DNA from: Monoplex corrugatus
Lineage: Eukaryota > Mollusca > Gastropoda > Littorinimorpha > Ranellidae
Length of the DNA stretch: 64,000 nucleotides
Direction of reading: 5' to 3'
Assembly (NCBI GenBank): GCA_030674185.1
Contig: JAPXFY010000022.1
Span: 6,605,604 to 6,669,603 of the forward strand
The stretch's first letter is position 1; each line of letters opens with the position of its first letter. This document shows, in pieces, positions 34,655-46,302 of this stretch. Position numbers and translations under genes: made by a program. The notes beneath the pieces were generated by a model. That model did not search any database. It worked only from the letters and a program-made list of their open reading frames with translations, and had not been told where the DNA came from.

Positions 34655-34885
34655 GTACAGATGTGGACTGATTTATAGACGTACATTCTCTATTTCTAAA
34701 CTGTTGTATATTCTAAGCCCCTGTACAGAAATGGACTAATTTATTGAAATACATTCTACAGAAATGGACTAATTTATAGAAATATATTCTAAGTTGTTTT
34801 GTATTCTAAACCCCTGTACAGATGTGAGACTGATTTACAAAAATACATTCTTTATTTCTAAGCTTTTTTATTTTCTAAGCCCCCA
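34655..34885. repeat. Degenerate tandem repeat
   Basis: Three to four imperfect units with ggactgatttatagacgtac, attctttatttctaagc and tattctaagcccctgtaca. Confidence 0.6.
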
Positions 34886-35629
34886 TTTGTTACCAACAGT
34901 CACATTAGAAAAACTAACAAATATGAGCAATCTGCATAACATTGAAATGCTTCTTGTTGTTGGGGCTTGGAGACATAGAATATGAAATGATTCAAACATG
35001 TTGCTGATTTTGGACAAAGGTGTTGAGATATAGACCGATGTGGGTAAATGTAGAATGATTGAAACATGTTATGAATTATGGAGGGAAAGCTTTGGTAAAA
35101 GACAGGAGTTTGATACATAGATTGATGTACAGAATTATAGAATCATTGAAACATCGATTTTACCATAAAAACATACTGACTGGTATTTGGTAATATAGAT
35201 ATATAGAAAGTAGACTAGTCATGACTTTTTTGTTTGGTTTTTGCTATTGAAGAGAATTATACAAAATTACTGTTTTTATTATTGTATCACAGTATGGTGA
35301 TCATTTTGGTTGTGGTTGTGCATTTGTGTGCATGTGTGTGTGCATTTTGTGGGTTCAGACACCCAAAGAAGTTAATGATTTTAATGCTTTTGTTATTTGT
35401 GATTGTTTTAATGCTTCCACCTCCCCCTACACCCCTTCCCCCCCCCCCCCCCAAAAAAAAAACGTTCACCATCAAAAGAAAAAAAAACAAGAACTCCCAA
35501 ACTCCAACCACAATCTTTATTGTATGTGAGTATGAAACATGACAATGAAGTTATTTATGTTTTGATGATTTTTGTTTGATATTCTTAAAAAACTTTTGTG
35601 TGTGTTTGAAAAATAGATTGATATTTTGT

Positions 35630-35705
35630 ATGCTGTAAAATGACATTTTTTGTGCTCTAAAATGACATTTTTTATGCTCTAAAATGACATTCTAAATGCT
35701 CTAAA
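35630..35705. repeat. 22-bp tandem repeat, about 3-4 units
   Basis: aaaatgacattttttgtgct is repeated. 34886-35620 otherwise shows no feature beyond poly-C/poly-A tracts at 35439-35462. Confidence 0.7.
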
Positions 35706-35989
35706 AAAAATCCAGCGTACTTCTTTTTTGTTTCTGTGATAAATCTGAAGATGCCATTGCTGGGCAAGAAGATCCCAGAAGATTATTATTAGATCTTTGT
35801 AAAGAAGGTTTTTCTTTCATTTCTTTAATGACAGACAGACCCGCAGAGCCATGAGCGGTAATTTTGTTTTTCTCGGCCAATTTGCCGGTGATCATGTTGG
35901 TCATCTGTGACTGTCATTAAGAATAGTTTTTTGCTTTTTTTTTTTTCATCCTGGTAATAATGCAGTCTGTTAAGGGGTGAATCTATTTT

Positions 35990-36430
35990 GGTTGAAGCGT
36001 CCATTTGTACATTTCCAAGACATGCAACATGATGTATTAAAATTTGGTTCAAACGTCCATTTGTAGATTTCCAAGACATGCAACATGATGTATTAAAACT
36101 TGGTTCAAGCGTCCATTTGTAGATTTCCAAGACATGTGACATGATGTATTAAAATTTGGTTCAAGCGTCCATTTGTAGATTTCCAAGACATGTAACATGA
36201 TTTATTAAAATTTGGTTCAAGCGTCCATTTGTAGATTTCCAAGACATGCAACATGATGTATTAAAATTTGGTTCAAGCGTCCATTTGTAGATTTCCAAGA
36301 CATGTGACATGATTTATTAAAATTCTGTTCAAGCGTTCATTTGTAGATTTCCAAGACATGTAACATGATTTATTAAAATTCTGTTCAGGCGTTCATTTGT
36401 AGATTTCCAAGACATGTAACATGATTGCTT
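35990..36430. repeat. 56-bp tandem repeat
   Basis: About 7.8 units of gcgtccatttgtagatttcc, aagacatgtaacatgattta, ttaaaatttggttcaa; unit spacing of 56 read from 36001 and 36057. Confidence 0.92.
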
Positions 36431-36658
36431 AAAACTATGTTTACTTGTGACACAAGCTTCCCTGTCATTTATCACTGCAGTAAAATTTTTGATCAGAAGA
36501 CGCTCTCAGGATCAAACCGAAGTGTCCTTACGGGACAATTGTCCTTGTTGACAGAGGCTGTAATTATGATACATACCCTGGAAGGTTTTGCCACATGTAA
36601 ATGCAAAACAGTTGGTGGGGGGGGGGGGGGTGTATTTAAACATCCTGATGACAGAATG

Positions 36659-36851
36659 TTAACCCATTGACTCCTGCACCCTGTCCACCAACTGCAAAAA
36701 CTTACCCTTCAACTCCCTCACCCTATTCACCGGCTTCCTGCAGGAAGCCAGTGGATAGGGTGAGCGAGTCAAAAGGGTTAAGTTTTTGCTTTGCTAGCAT
36801 GGTTGACAGTGCATGATGCTGGTGGACAGGGTGCAAGAGTCAAAGGGTTAA
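36659..36851 (-). mobile_element. Nested palindromic TTAA MITE, copy 5
   Basis: TTAA, short arm (ccaactgcaaaaac), inner palindrome (ccggcttcctgcaggaagcc), TTAA, long arm (gtttttgctttgctagcatg ... gatgctggtggacagggtg), TTAA. Confidence 0.88.
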
Positions 36852-36987
36852 GTATATTCCTTTGCAATATATTTTAGAAAGTATAGTTTCATGTTTTTAG
36901 TGTGTGTTGTCAGTTTTTCAGCAGGCTGTAAATCGTGAAAACGCATCTCAGTTCACATAAAAACGCACATGCTGAGAAAAAATGGTG

Positions 36988-37186
36988 AAGGAAGTGAGCT
37001 CTAGGCTGTTAAAATGCACATGTATTGTATATTTTACATGTTTCATGTGCAGTTTTCACAGCATTTTTTGCCTTAGAACAGTTTTTTACAAGGCAAAAAA
37101 AAAAAAAAAAATGCTATGAAAACTACACATGAAACATGGAAAATATACAATACATATGCTTTTTAACAGCCCAGAGCCCATTTCAC
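36988..37186. mobile_element. Foldback/hairpin element with poly-A in the loop
   Basis: Left arm about 36990-37073 and right arm about 37091-37186 are near-perfect complements (aggctgttaaaatgcacatg with catatgctttttaacagcc; acatgtttcatgtgcagttt with aaactacacatgaaacatg). The loop includes a 17-A run. Not related to the other foldback family. Confidence 0.8.
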
Positions 37187-37288
37187 TGTGACCAAAGTAT
37201 GCATTTGAATTTGGAAAATCAACTTACCATAACATCCTGCACATTGAACAACAAGTGCAACTGACAAAACCCAACAACATACAAACAA

Positions 37289-37395
37289 GAGCAATTGATT
37301 GACTGGATGGTTGTGGGTTCGATTCCCATCATGTGAAAAGTCATTGTGGGATTTTTTAGCCCCAATGTCATGGCAGGACTGACAGTAAATTGCTG
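37289..37395 (+). repeat. SINE R2 head fragment
   Basis: gactggatggttgtgggttc (B box gggttcgattccc) and gtgaaaagtcattgtgggat are shared with 39315-39365. The A-box region is only partly preserved. Confidence 0.65.
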
Positions 37396-38025
37396 TTTCT
37401 CTATCAACTTTAATGCCTTACTGCTTTTGTTAAATTCTTTACTTTTTTCCTTTTTGCTGTCACAGTGCCTTTATCTGTCACGTTCATGAAGAAGTAAGTA
37501 TACATAATCGATATGATAATTAATCATGCTGAAAATAGGCACATGACATTTTGCTGTCATCTAAATTAATCATGCTGAAAATAGGCACATGACATTATGC
37601 TGTTTGTCAGGTGACACAGAGCTGAAATGATGGACCAAGTAGACAGTTTCTTTCTTTATTTCCTCTGGGAAAATTTTTTTCAAGACAAAATTCATTATGT
37701 ATTAAATGTTGAGCATTGTCCATTTCTAAGAGTGAATTTGTTGGGGGGAAAATCCAGTTGACTGACATGACCGCCGTTGCTTATATTTGATGATGATAAT
37801 TTGATAATAATGTTAACAATAATGACTACTTGCCCAGCGCTTTACCTCACAAGAGCTCCTCACAAAATCATAGATAAAAATACTCATTTATTTTGTGAGC
37901 AAACACAGTTTGTTATTGAAAAGTGGTGGTAGTAGACGGGTAGGTGTTTCACAAATTGAAGTACTGTGTGTGTATTAAAACGGCTATAGTCCTGATATGG
38001 CTCTACGCTGTCGATTGGGCTTTAA

Positions 38026-39144
38026 CCCTCTTAGCTTCATTACGACCGCAGCCAACAGTTCCGCCCACACTGCCTAGCGCTTCATTACGGCCGAACATGA
38101 CTGTAAAAGTCGGCCATGAGCATGGGCTATCTTGATCACGTACTGATCACATGTTTCTGGCCCTGGCAGACTGACAATTGGTCAAACATTCTTGCCATCA
38201 TCCAATGAGATGATCTTGGGAAAATTAACACTACACACACATCCATTCACTTATGCTTGGGCGCGAAATGTGGTTGGGGTATTTTCATTCATGCCTCGTA
38301 GCATGTGAAAAAATGGCGATGCCCTTTGTAGCAGACGGTTTTCAGGATACAGATGATTCTCCAGATTATTCAGAGGAGGAATTAAATACTACTGTTCGTG
38401 AATTAGGAAAACACGAAGATGTAGCTGAGTCAGATATTGAGGTTGGTGAGGGGGAAGATGATGAAAACTGAGATTTAGGAGAGCAGACCGACACAGAAGA
38501 TAGCGCGCCGCTGGCCGCATTCCAGCGAACGTGGCACCCAGCCAGCACTAGTCCCGCTGACAGTAAAGAAATTTGATCTCCCAGTCGGACAAAATTGTAC
38601 ACTGCCAGCTGATGCCAAACCTTTAGATTATTTCTTTTTGTTTTTGTACTGACAATTAGTAAACTGTATTATGAACATTGAATGTAGTTTTGTAGTGGAA
38701 AGAAAAATAATGATAAAAACTACCTGAACAAACTGTGTAAATACCTGAGGAGTACTTGGTGACATTTGGTGACCACTGTGAGTACTATCACATGGAAATG
38801 GTGTTAGACACTTTAGCTAAGCCATACTCTAATTTATTACTCATCTGTATGTGTTGTGGTCACGTATAGGTGTGCTTCTCTTGTTTTCATATATATGTCA
38901 TTTATTCATGTTTGGTGACATCTTTGGTGACAGTGACACGACAAGCAGTGGTTAAAAAAGACATACTCACTTGGATATGGAAGTAAAGCATGTTTACCAA
39001 CACCTGACAAATTTCTAGCTTTATATCTGATCAGACATGCTCAAGTGTACTCATGAACAGAATAACCCTATTTTGGGGGAAAAAGCTTCAGAAAATTCGA
39101 AATCTAGGGGCAGTTCAGCTCTCTAGATTACAAATACAAGAGGG
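38026..39144 (+). mobile_element. piggyBac-like relic C with TTAA duplication
   Basis: Flanked by TTAA at 38022-38025 and 39145-39148. The terminal inverted repeat begins ccctctt on both ends (right end ...caagaggg). A 52-codon acidic frame starts at 38314 (MAMPFVADGFQDTDDSPDYS); in-frame stops and a frameshift follow. Then translated fragments WHPASTSPADS and LPADAKPLDYFFLFLY match the piggyBac P-L-D-F-F-x-L-F region at the start of the transposase domain. The catalytic DDD core is absent. Inserted in the tail of an R1 SINE (gattgggct|ttaa|gcaataataa). Confidence 0.75.
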
Positions 39145-39282
39145 TTAAGCAATAATAAGAACAAGAATTTCACAAATTGTTGTCTTTGTTTTTCACATGA
39201 TCTATCAGTTCTAAACTTGGTAATTATGCGATATGATTATTATTCCTGTCATGAATAAAAGTTTATTTCTTACCAGTTGCTC

Positions 39283-40112
39283 TGGTGCAGTTAGTAGCAC
39301 AACGGATGACTGACTGGATGGTTGTGGGTTCGATTCCCATTGTGTGAAAAGTCATTGTGGGATTTTGTGGCCCCAACTGGCTCCTATCCAGACTTGAGTA
39401 TGCTATGGACTCATTGGGAAGACTGGGACCACACAGTCAAGTATGCTATGGACTCATTGGGAAGACTGGGACCACACAGTCAAGTATGCTATGGACTCAT
39501 TGGGAAGACTGGGACCACACAGTCAAGTATGCTATGGACTCATTGGGAAACTGGGACCACACAGTCAAGTATGCTATGGACTCATTGGGAAGACTGGGAC
39601 CACACAGTCAAGTATGCTATGGACTCATTGGGAAGACTGGGACCACACAGTCAAGTATGCTATGGACTCATTGGGAAGACTGGGACCACACAGTCAAGTA
39701 TGCTATGGACTCATTGGGAAGACTGGGACCACACAGTCAAGTATGCTATGGACTCATTGGGAAGACTGGGACAACACAGTCAAGTATGCTATGGACTCAT
39801 TGGGAAGACTGGGACCACACAGTCAAGTATGCTATGGACTCATTGGGAAGACTGGGACAACACAGTCAAGTATGCTATGGACTCATTGGGAAGACTGGGA
39901 CCACACAGTCAAGTATGCTATGGACTCATTGGGAAGACTGGGATCACACAATCAAGTCTCATCCATTTATGGTTACTCACTGAAGTTATTGCTCAAATCT
40001 TCTGACCAGCAGGGCAGGTATCTTTATCTCTCAGGCCTGGTGAACACCTCGACATGTTGTAACAGTAAGCTTAGAGTACAGCCTTGTTACTAAATCTCAA
40101 TCCAGAACAGAA
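39283..40112 (+). repeat. SINE R2 with internal 43-bp expansion
   Basis: Head ggtgcagttagtagcacaac and gttgtgggttcgattcccat, body gtggccccaactggctccta, an expanded array, then tctcaggcctggtgaacacc and a 3' end near gtacagccttgttactaaat. The flanking parts are continuous with unexpanded copies at 24608 and 18590. Confidence 0.75.
39398..39955. repeat. 43-bp tandem array
   Basis: About 13 nearly identical units of gtatgctatggactcattgg, gaagactgggaccacacagt, caa. 43 is not a multiple of three and the unit has no stop in any forward frame, so all three frames stay open for over 200 codons with the same 43-residue repeat. I do not call this a gene. Confidence 0.95.
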
Positions 40113-41109
40113 CCGTGTGTGTCATGATTGTGATGGTTGTTATCCCTATCATCATCATGGTAGCATTGTGTAAACATTGTCCCAAATTCTGTGACCAGTT
40201 TGTGGTGCAGGACATGGGACCAAAAAAATTTTTCTGGTTGTTGTGTGAATTGGATTCTTTGAAGTTGAACAGCTGTCTTGTTTTGTTTGTTTGCTTGCTT
40301 TATGTTTGTTTGTTTGTATATTTGTTTGTTTGGGGTTTTTTTTGTTTGTTATGTTGACATACAATTGCACACTCTTCAGGTGTCATAGATATCTTCCTGA
40401 TTGGAACAACTACAGAATGTGATGTTGAAACAGCTGACATGCAGTCATAGAAAAACAATGATGGGCACCAGAAGAACAAGTAAACCACAGTGGTCAAAAC
40501 AAGATGGGCTTTTAAATGTGTGATTTGTCTGATTTTAGTTGAATGGAGGTGTGGATTACCGGATCTGATTTAAAACAGCTTTGTTTGATTGAATCTGGAA
40601 GAAAGTTTTAACATGCAATGTTGACCCAGTGACATTTCAACATTGGCTTTTGTTGTTGTTTTTTTTACTTTTATCTGGATGTGGATTATTTCAGAAGCAA
40701 ATATTTTAACGTTACTGTTTATAGTTTTTTGTTGTTGTTTTTGTATTTTTTGTCTCCTACATTGTTTTGTAGTTTGTTATTATTTTAGCAGTATAATTGT
40801 CATTTTTGGATCGAAAAAAGTAATTTATATGTAATTTTTTCCTTTTATATGTATTTTCCCTTGGCCAGAGTGCCAGAGTGTTAAACCACATTGTATAGGT
40901 CTTTGTTACGACATGTGTTTGTTGTTGATTCTTTGCTACTTTGAAAATATGTTTTTAGAAATATCATCAGTATCAAGTTTGATCTCCAAAGAGTCTTGTT
41001 GATACAATAGAAAACATATTCATACCAGATATTTTTAAAAATAAAAACATATTCTTACCACATATTTTACTAAAATAATCTTGATGTCATTGTTCATTTT
41101 CAGACACCC
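40113..41109. other. Unassigned intergenic sequence
   Basis: T-rich on the plus strand, no coding exon, no clear repeat. Confidence 0.3.
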
Positions 41110-41302
41110 TTAACCTTTTGACTCCCGCACCCTGTCCACCAACATCCCACATTGTCAACCGTGCTAGCAAATCAAAAAGTTAACCCTTTGATTCCCTCAC
41201 CCTGTCCACCAGCTTCCTGCAGGAAGCTGGTGGATAGGGTGAGGGAGTCAAAGGGTTAACTTTTTGCAGTTGGTGAATAGGGTGTGGGAGTCAAAGGGTG
41301 AA
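41110..41302 (+). mobile_element. Nested palindromic TTAA MITE, copy 6
   Basis: Long arm (catcccacattgtcaaccgt ... caaaaag), TTAA, perfect inner palindrome around ccagcttcctgcaggaagct, TTAA, short arm (ctttttgcagttggtgaata), final TTAA mutated to TGAA. Confidence 0.88.
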
Positions 41303-42124
41303 AATAAACATAGAGACATAGTCATATTGTATGACAACTGTTTTGAGTTTATACCAGTTTCTTTTACGTGATCATCTCCAGTATCTGGCACAGTTAATAA
41401 CGGCTCTTACGTTGAATTGACAGTCGGTTTATTCTAGATATTTATTTATCACAAGCTTTTAACAGTTTTTATGTAAACTCTCCTGTGAGTTTCTTGGTAA
41501 TACTTTTTTTTTTTCTTTTTTCTTTACTTTTGTTGTGACAGTAGAATTCTGATTAATTTTGCTCCTGCTTGCGTTGATTTTTCTTGAGACTTGGGATGTG
41601 TGATTGATTAAGGTGGGCTTTATTTGTTGATTTTTTTTGGTTCTGTTCTTGTTTTTTTTGTGTTGATTTTGGTGGTGTTCTTGTTTTATTTGACTTTCAT
41701 TCTTTTATCTGATTTGGTATTGCTAAAAAAATTGCTGTTTTGGTGATTTTTGTCATCTGTCTCTCGTTTGTTGTGATACAGTTCAGTTTTAAATTGTTAT
41801 TAAGTTTGGTAACAACATATTCATGTCAATGATCAAAGTGACACAAGATGAAATTGTTTTACTATACATTCACACACCTTTATATGAATACCAGGTCACA
41901 GAAAAACCCTTTGTAAGATTATGTTATGTTTTAATTTGCCGTTGCTGTTGTCAGAGGGACCGGAGAGTAGAAGCGGAAGTTTTCCATTCTTTTTGACTGT
42001 TCCTTGCAAAATATTTTATTTATTTATGTTACTGTTTTCCTTATTTTTGTCTGTCCGTTTGACTGAGAAGTCGTCTATAGAGCTACATTTCTGCTGCATT
42101 GATTTTGTTTTCTTCATCTTTTCA

Positions 42125-42525
42125 TAGTGTCCAGGCTTGGCAACCACACATTAAAACAATCCAAGTTCCATCAAATCCAAAACAGTACAGCTCAACTAGC
42201 ACAGATCTACACAAGCACTGCCTGGTGGTTATCTCAGGAGAGAATAAGGCTAAAAAGTAAATCCTGAAAGAAAAATCACCTCTACTGCCTTGTAGGTTGT
42301 CGTGGGAACGACAAAGGCTGGCGGAGAGTCCGTACACAAACCGATGGAAGGCAACGGGAAACCACCATCGTACTTTCCCAAGAATATTCATGGCCAGACA
42401 AAACAAGAAATATTGGACAGACTTGCAGGGTGGCTGAGGACAGAGAGGGTGGAAGAGGTGCTTGTGGCAACAAGGAATCGATGCATATGGAGGGCCATGA
42501 TGATGATGATGATGATGATGAGTCA
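42125..42525 (+). mobile_element. Internally deleted RTE LINE (5' UTR joined to 3' end)
   Basis: 5' part shares agagaataaggctaa and gatggaaggcaacgggaaac with the RTE 5' UTR at 12230-12300. At about 42406 it passes directly to the RTE 3' end (attggacagacttgcagggt, ggctgaggacagagagggtg, ggagggccatg) with an (atg)n tail at 42497-42520. All of the endonuclease and RT are missing. Read as a non-autonomous derivative. Confidence 0.7.
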
Positions 42526-43374
42526 GATGAATTGCTGGTCTGTATGACCTAACATAATTGGTTTGCACTTGTTTTCCCCTATGTATCACCAACTTTGCTT
42601 GATTTCTGTATTCCAGTTTAATGAACTGCTAGTCCGTATGACATATATTTATTGGTTTGCATTTTTTCTACATATAACCTACTTCACATAATTTACACTT
42701 TTTCTGTGTATGGCCTACTTCACATGATTTCTTAAAAAACACTTAGGTATTTTACTAGAAATGTATTTATAAAACATAATCCATGGACAAGTTTTTTTTT
42801 TAACCTCGTGCATGCAGTATTAGAAAGGAACTGTCATTTTCCTCTTGTTAATTTCAATCAGATTTTAGGTAGGCTTGTTTTTTTCTTTTTTTTTTTATAG
42901 TAATTTTTCAACTATTTCACCTTTGCTCATGTGTCTCATTTTTAGACATGAAGAAATTGACAGAGGAACAGTGCAGAGTTGGTGACAAAATTTAAAAAAA
43001 ATTGTTGTCATTTGAACATTATTTGTGTGTATCTTTGCATTTGTGACATTGTATTCGAGTTGGAGATTAAAGTAGAGGAACAAAAAGGCATATACATGCA
43101 TATGCATAAGTGTATCTTTTGCATGATTTAATGGCATATTGATTAATCAGACTTTATTGAGAGAGCCACAAGGTATATCATGGTCAACTGTTGTAATCAT
43201 GTATGTACAAGTGTGCCTTTTCCATGACTTAATGGCCTATTAATCACTATTAATTTAATGTTGATTTGATTTAAATAATTTAAATATTACAGATTTATCA
43301 CTCTTGTAACCCTTTATTCAGAATGCCACAAAGTGTGCCAGAATCAAAAATTGCTATCATCTTTTTCACTTGTA

Positions 43375-43376
<2 letters not shown>
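42526..43376. other. Unassigned intergenic sequence
   Basis: A tandem-like pair gtatgacctaacataattgg / gtatgacatatatttattgg at 42540-42660; otherwise nothing supported. Confidence 0.3.

Positions 43377-43434
<58 letters not shown>
43377..43434. repeat. (TG)n microsatellite
   Basis: Pure (GT)n of about 58 bp. Confidence 0.95.
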
Positions 43435-43438
<4 letters not shown>

Positions 43439-44005
43439 AGTGAGCATTCAACTGTATTTGTATGTTAAACGTGTATTTCTTTTGTGTGTGGGCAAACCGA
43501 GTCCTGCCCCCCCCCCCCACCCCCTCTTTGGCACCTCTCATCATCGTTGCAGGACTGATTGACATATGGAGGAAGACACTTCATTGTAATTCATTTTTAT
43601 TGCTTTGTTAACATTGTATGTTTTACAGTTTGTACGTTTTCATAGGGATCCACATGCATTTTGCTTTGCGTGTGTCAGCCTCTGTCACTCATGTTTTTTA
43701 TGAAGTGGTTAAGACTCATGTGAGATGAGGTGTTGTGCAATTAGTCATTATTACCGTGTTGTTAATCAATGTGTAGTGTACGTTTACATATATTTTGCAT
43801 GTATACTGTAAATGTACATGTGCTGTACTAGTGGTTATTGTTATTATTATTACTGTTAATCAGAAGCGTAGTGTATGTGTATGCATGATTTTTCAGATGT
43901 TTCTTGTAAATTTACTTCTGTTTGGCACAGTTCCTGAAGTAAGCCTTCTGGAATTAATGCCAAAGTTGAATGTGTATTGTTCTCAGTTTCTGTCTGTTGA
44001 AGACG

Positions 44006-44009
<4 letters not shown>

Positions 44010-44066
<57 letters not shown>
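44010..44066. repeat. (TG)n microsatellite
   Basis: About 57 bp of pure repeat, followed by TCTG-rich sequence. Confidence 0.95.
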
Positions 44067-44070
<4 letters not shown>

Positions 44071-44156
44071 ATTTTGTCCTGTCTGTCTGTTTGTTTTGTT
44101 TGTTTTTCTGTCTGTGTTTGTGTCTGCCTGTCGTTCAGATGTTTGTCCGTGTGTTT

Positions 44157-44495
44157 AGGAAAGTATGATGATTTGAATGTCTTTGCTGCAGGAAAGTATG
44201 ATGATTTAAATGTATTTTTGCTGCAGGAAAAAATGATGGTGAATGTCTTTACGGCAGGAAAATATCTGTGTTTGTGTCTGCCTGTTGTTCAGATGTCTGT
44301 CATTGGATCTAGGGAAGTATAATGGTTTGGAAGTCTTCGCTGCAGGAAAGTATGATAATTTTAAGTATATTATTCGCTGCGGGAAATAACAGTAGTTTGA
44401 CTGTCTTTACTGAAGGAAAGTACGATATCTTTACTGCTGGAAAGTATCAGGATTTGAATATCTTTGCTGTAGTTTAGAAAGTATAATGATTTGAA
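44157..44495. repeat. About 33-bp tandem repeat, degenerate
   Basis: Nine or ten units of aggaaagtatgatgatttga, atgtctttgctgc, interrupted once by a duplicated stretch of the preceding sequence (tgtgtttgtgtctgcctgt at 44110-44130 and 44268-44286). Confidence 0.8.
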
Positions 44496-44526
44496 TATGG
44501 CTAACTTTATTTTTGTTTAATTCGTG

Positions 44527-44606
44527 TGTGTGTCACTTATGTGTGTGTGTGTGTATGTGTGTGTGTTATGTGTGTGTGTGTGTGTGTGGGTGTGTGTGGT
44601 GTGTGG

Positions 44607-44645
<39 letters not shown>

Positions 44646-44646
44646 G
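44527..44646. repeat. (TG)n microsatellite
   Basis: Interrupted (TG)n. 44646-45350 has no recognised feature except a short CA and GA tract at 45121-45160. Confidence 0.9.
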
Positions 44647-45350
44647 GGCACGTAATGACAATGAGAACAAACTTTCAACATTCCACAGAGGTTATGTAAT
44701 CTGATATACTACTTAGATGTGCACTTATAATCACAGACTCTGTGTCAGGGATTTCAATGACAGCCTGTTTTAAAATTTGGTCTGTGTGGATAGGAAAGAA
44801 GGGGGGGTGGGGGGTAGGAGGAGATATTTTGCCTACTTAAGTTTTATTTTATGTTTGTATTTTGTTAGTATTAATTTGTTCTAGTTCATTTTGTTTATTA
44901 ATATTTGGGTAATTTTCTACACATTTTAATCATTTTCTCTTTATTTTCTTCTCTTTTGTATACTTTAGAAATGCTGTGTTATTGTTCATGTAAACTTTTA
45001 CATGTATATGTTTGTAATGCAGCATTATGCTGGTATTCTTGCTTCAGGAAACATGCTTAATACAGCTTGTAAATGAAAACTGTGTTCTGGTTTCTGTTGT
45101 CTTTGGTTCACACGCACGCGTGCACACACACACACACAGAGGGGGAGAGAGAGAGAGAGAGATGTATTTTTCAAACACCATAGATATTACCACATCTGCC
45201 AGTTTACATATATCTGCTGTTGCTAACGTGTGTATAACAGAATGTGTGTATAAGATAACAGAAAATAACATATGAAAGAAAGGAACAAAAATCAAACAGA
45301 TTGTTTCAGAACCCCCACAAGCAATTTCATTTGTGTTGTCTCCCTTGTAG

Positions 45351-45414
45351 GGTACGACGGGCTAAGATAAGCTATGGCGTGCTGCTCCAGTCACCCTGTA
45401 TTGTGGTTATGATG
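45351..45414 (+). other. Possible isolated coding exon
   Basis: A pyrimidine-rich acceptor (tgtctcccttgtag) and the donor gtatgt bracket 64 nt that can encode VRRAKISYGVLLQSPCIVVM. No family recognised and no partner exon found, so this may be chance. Confidence 0.2.
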
Positions 45415-45611
45415 GTATGTATGTCATTGAAAACAGTTTTGCTCAAACAAAACAAAACCAACGTGTTCTTTCACGATCTTGTCACTGTTGTACATTTGGA
45501 AAGGCTAATTACATAATTATGGTAACTTCTTTTTAAACTGCATACATGTTAATAAATGGTCATGCTGCCATTCGTTAACTTTTTTTTTTTTTTTTTTTTG
45601 ATAAAAAAAAG

Positions 45612-45682
45612 TCCAGATTTTGTACTTCTCAAGGTCACTGTGACTTTGAAAAAGACTGAAATGAAATGAAACTATTGTGAAG
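45612..45682. repeat. Short dispersed repeat R6 with nuclear-receptor-like palindrome
   Basis: ttttgtacttctcaaggtca, ctgtgactttgaaaaagac recurs at 54348-54420 and, weaker, at 58500-58590. The copy here has aggtca-ctg-tgactt. Confidence 0.6.
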
Positions 45683-46302
45683 CCAGGACAGGCCTCCCAG
45701 TGCCAAATGAAGAAAATCTCTGAAAATGGGGGATCCAGGGAAAATATTTTTTTACATTCAAAACAGTGCCAATCTGACGCTATCTGGCACAACTTTAGGC
45801 TTGTTTATTATCCTTTACAATGAAGCAAATAATTTATACACACTGGTGTCAGATTTCAAGAAAAATAATTGAGTGATTAATTTTCTAACGTATGCTCCAA
45901 GAAACATTAAACAACAACCAAAATTGAACAGCTTCAAGGTTCTTTACAGTTTTCTGCCTCGTCTGGTGCTTCTTTGACTTGAAAGGGTCTGAAAGTTTGT
46001 GGATACCTGCTCAACTATTGTTAGTTTCAATTGACTTCACAGCGGCACAAGATACAGTAGGCTATGCCAGCCTCTGTCAAACAGCCATGTGCTTATTTCC
46101 ATGACATCAATTTTTCGTGAAAACCACTCTGAACACAGCTTATTTTTGCAGTCTTTGTCCAACGTTTTTGCTACGGCAGACCCTCTCTCCAGATATCGGC
46201 TCGAAAAGTTTTGGCAATCGGTTCTAAAATCAAACTGCGCCTAACAAACAAAAAACACGGGAAGTGACTTCAGGGGAAAATGATACCGGATTTATCCCCC
46301 TT

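Noticed and set aside
39322..40093. Three overlapping 208-227-codon frames as a repeat protein
   Set aside because: They arise because the 43-bp unit has no stop in any forward frame; no start context or splice signals, and the array lies inside a SINE.
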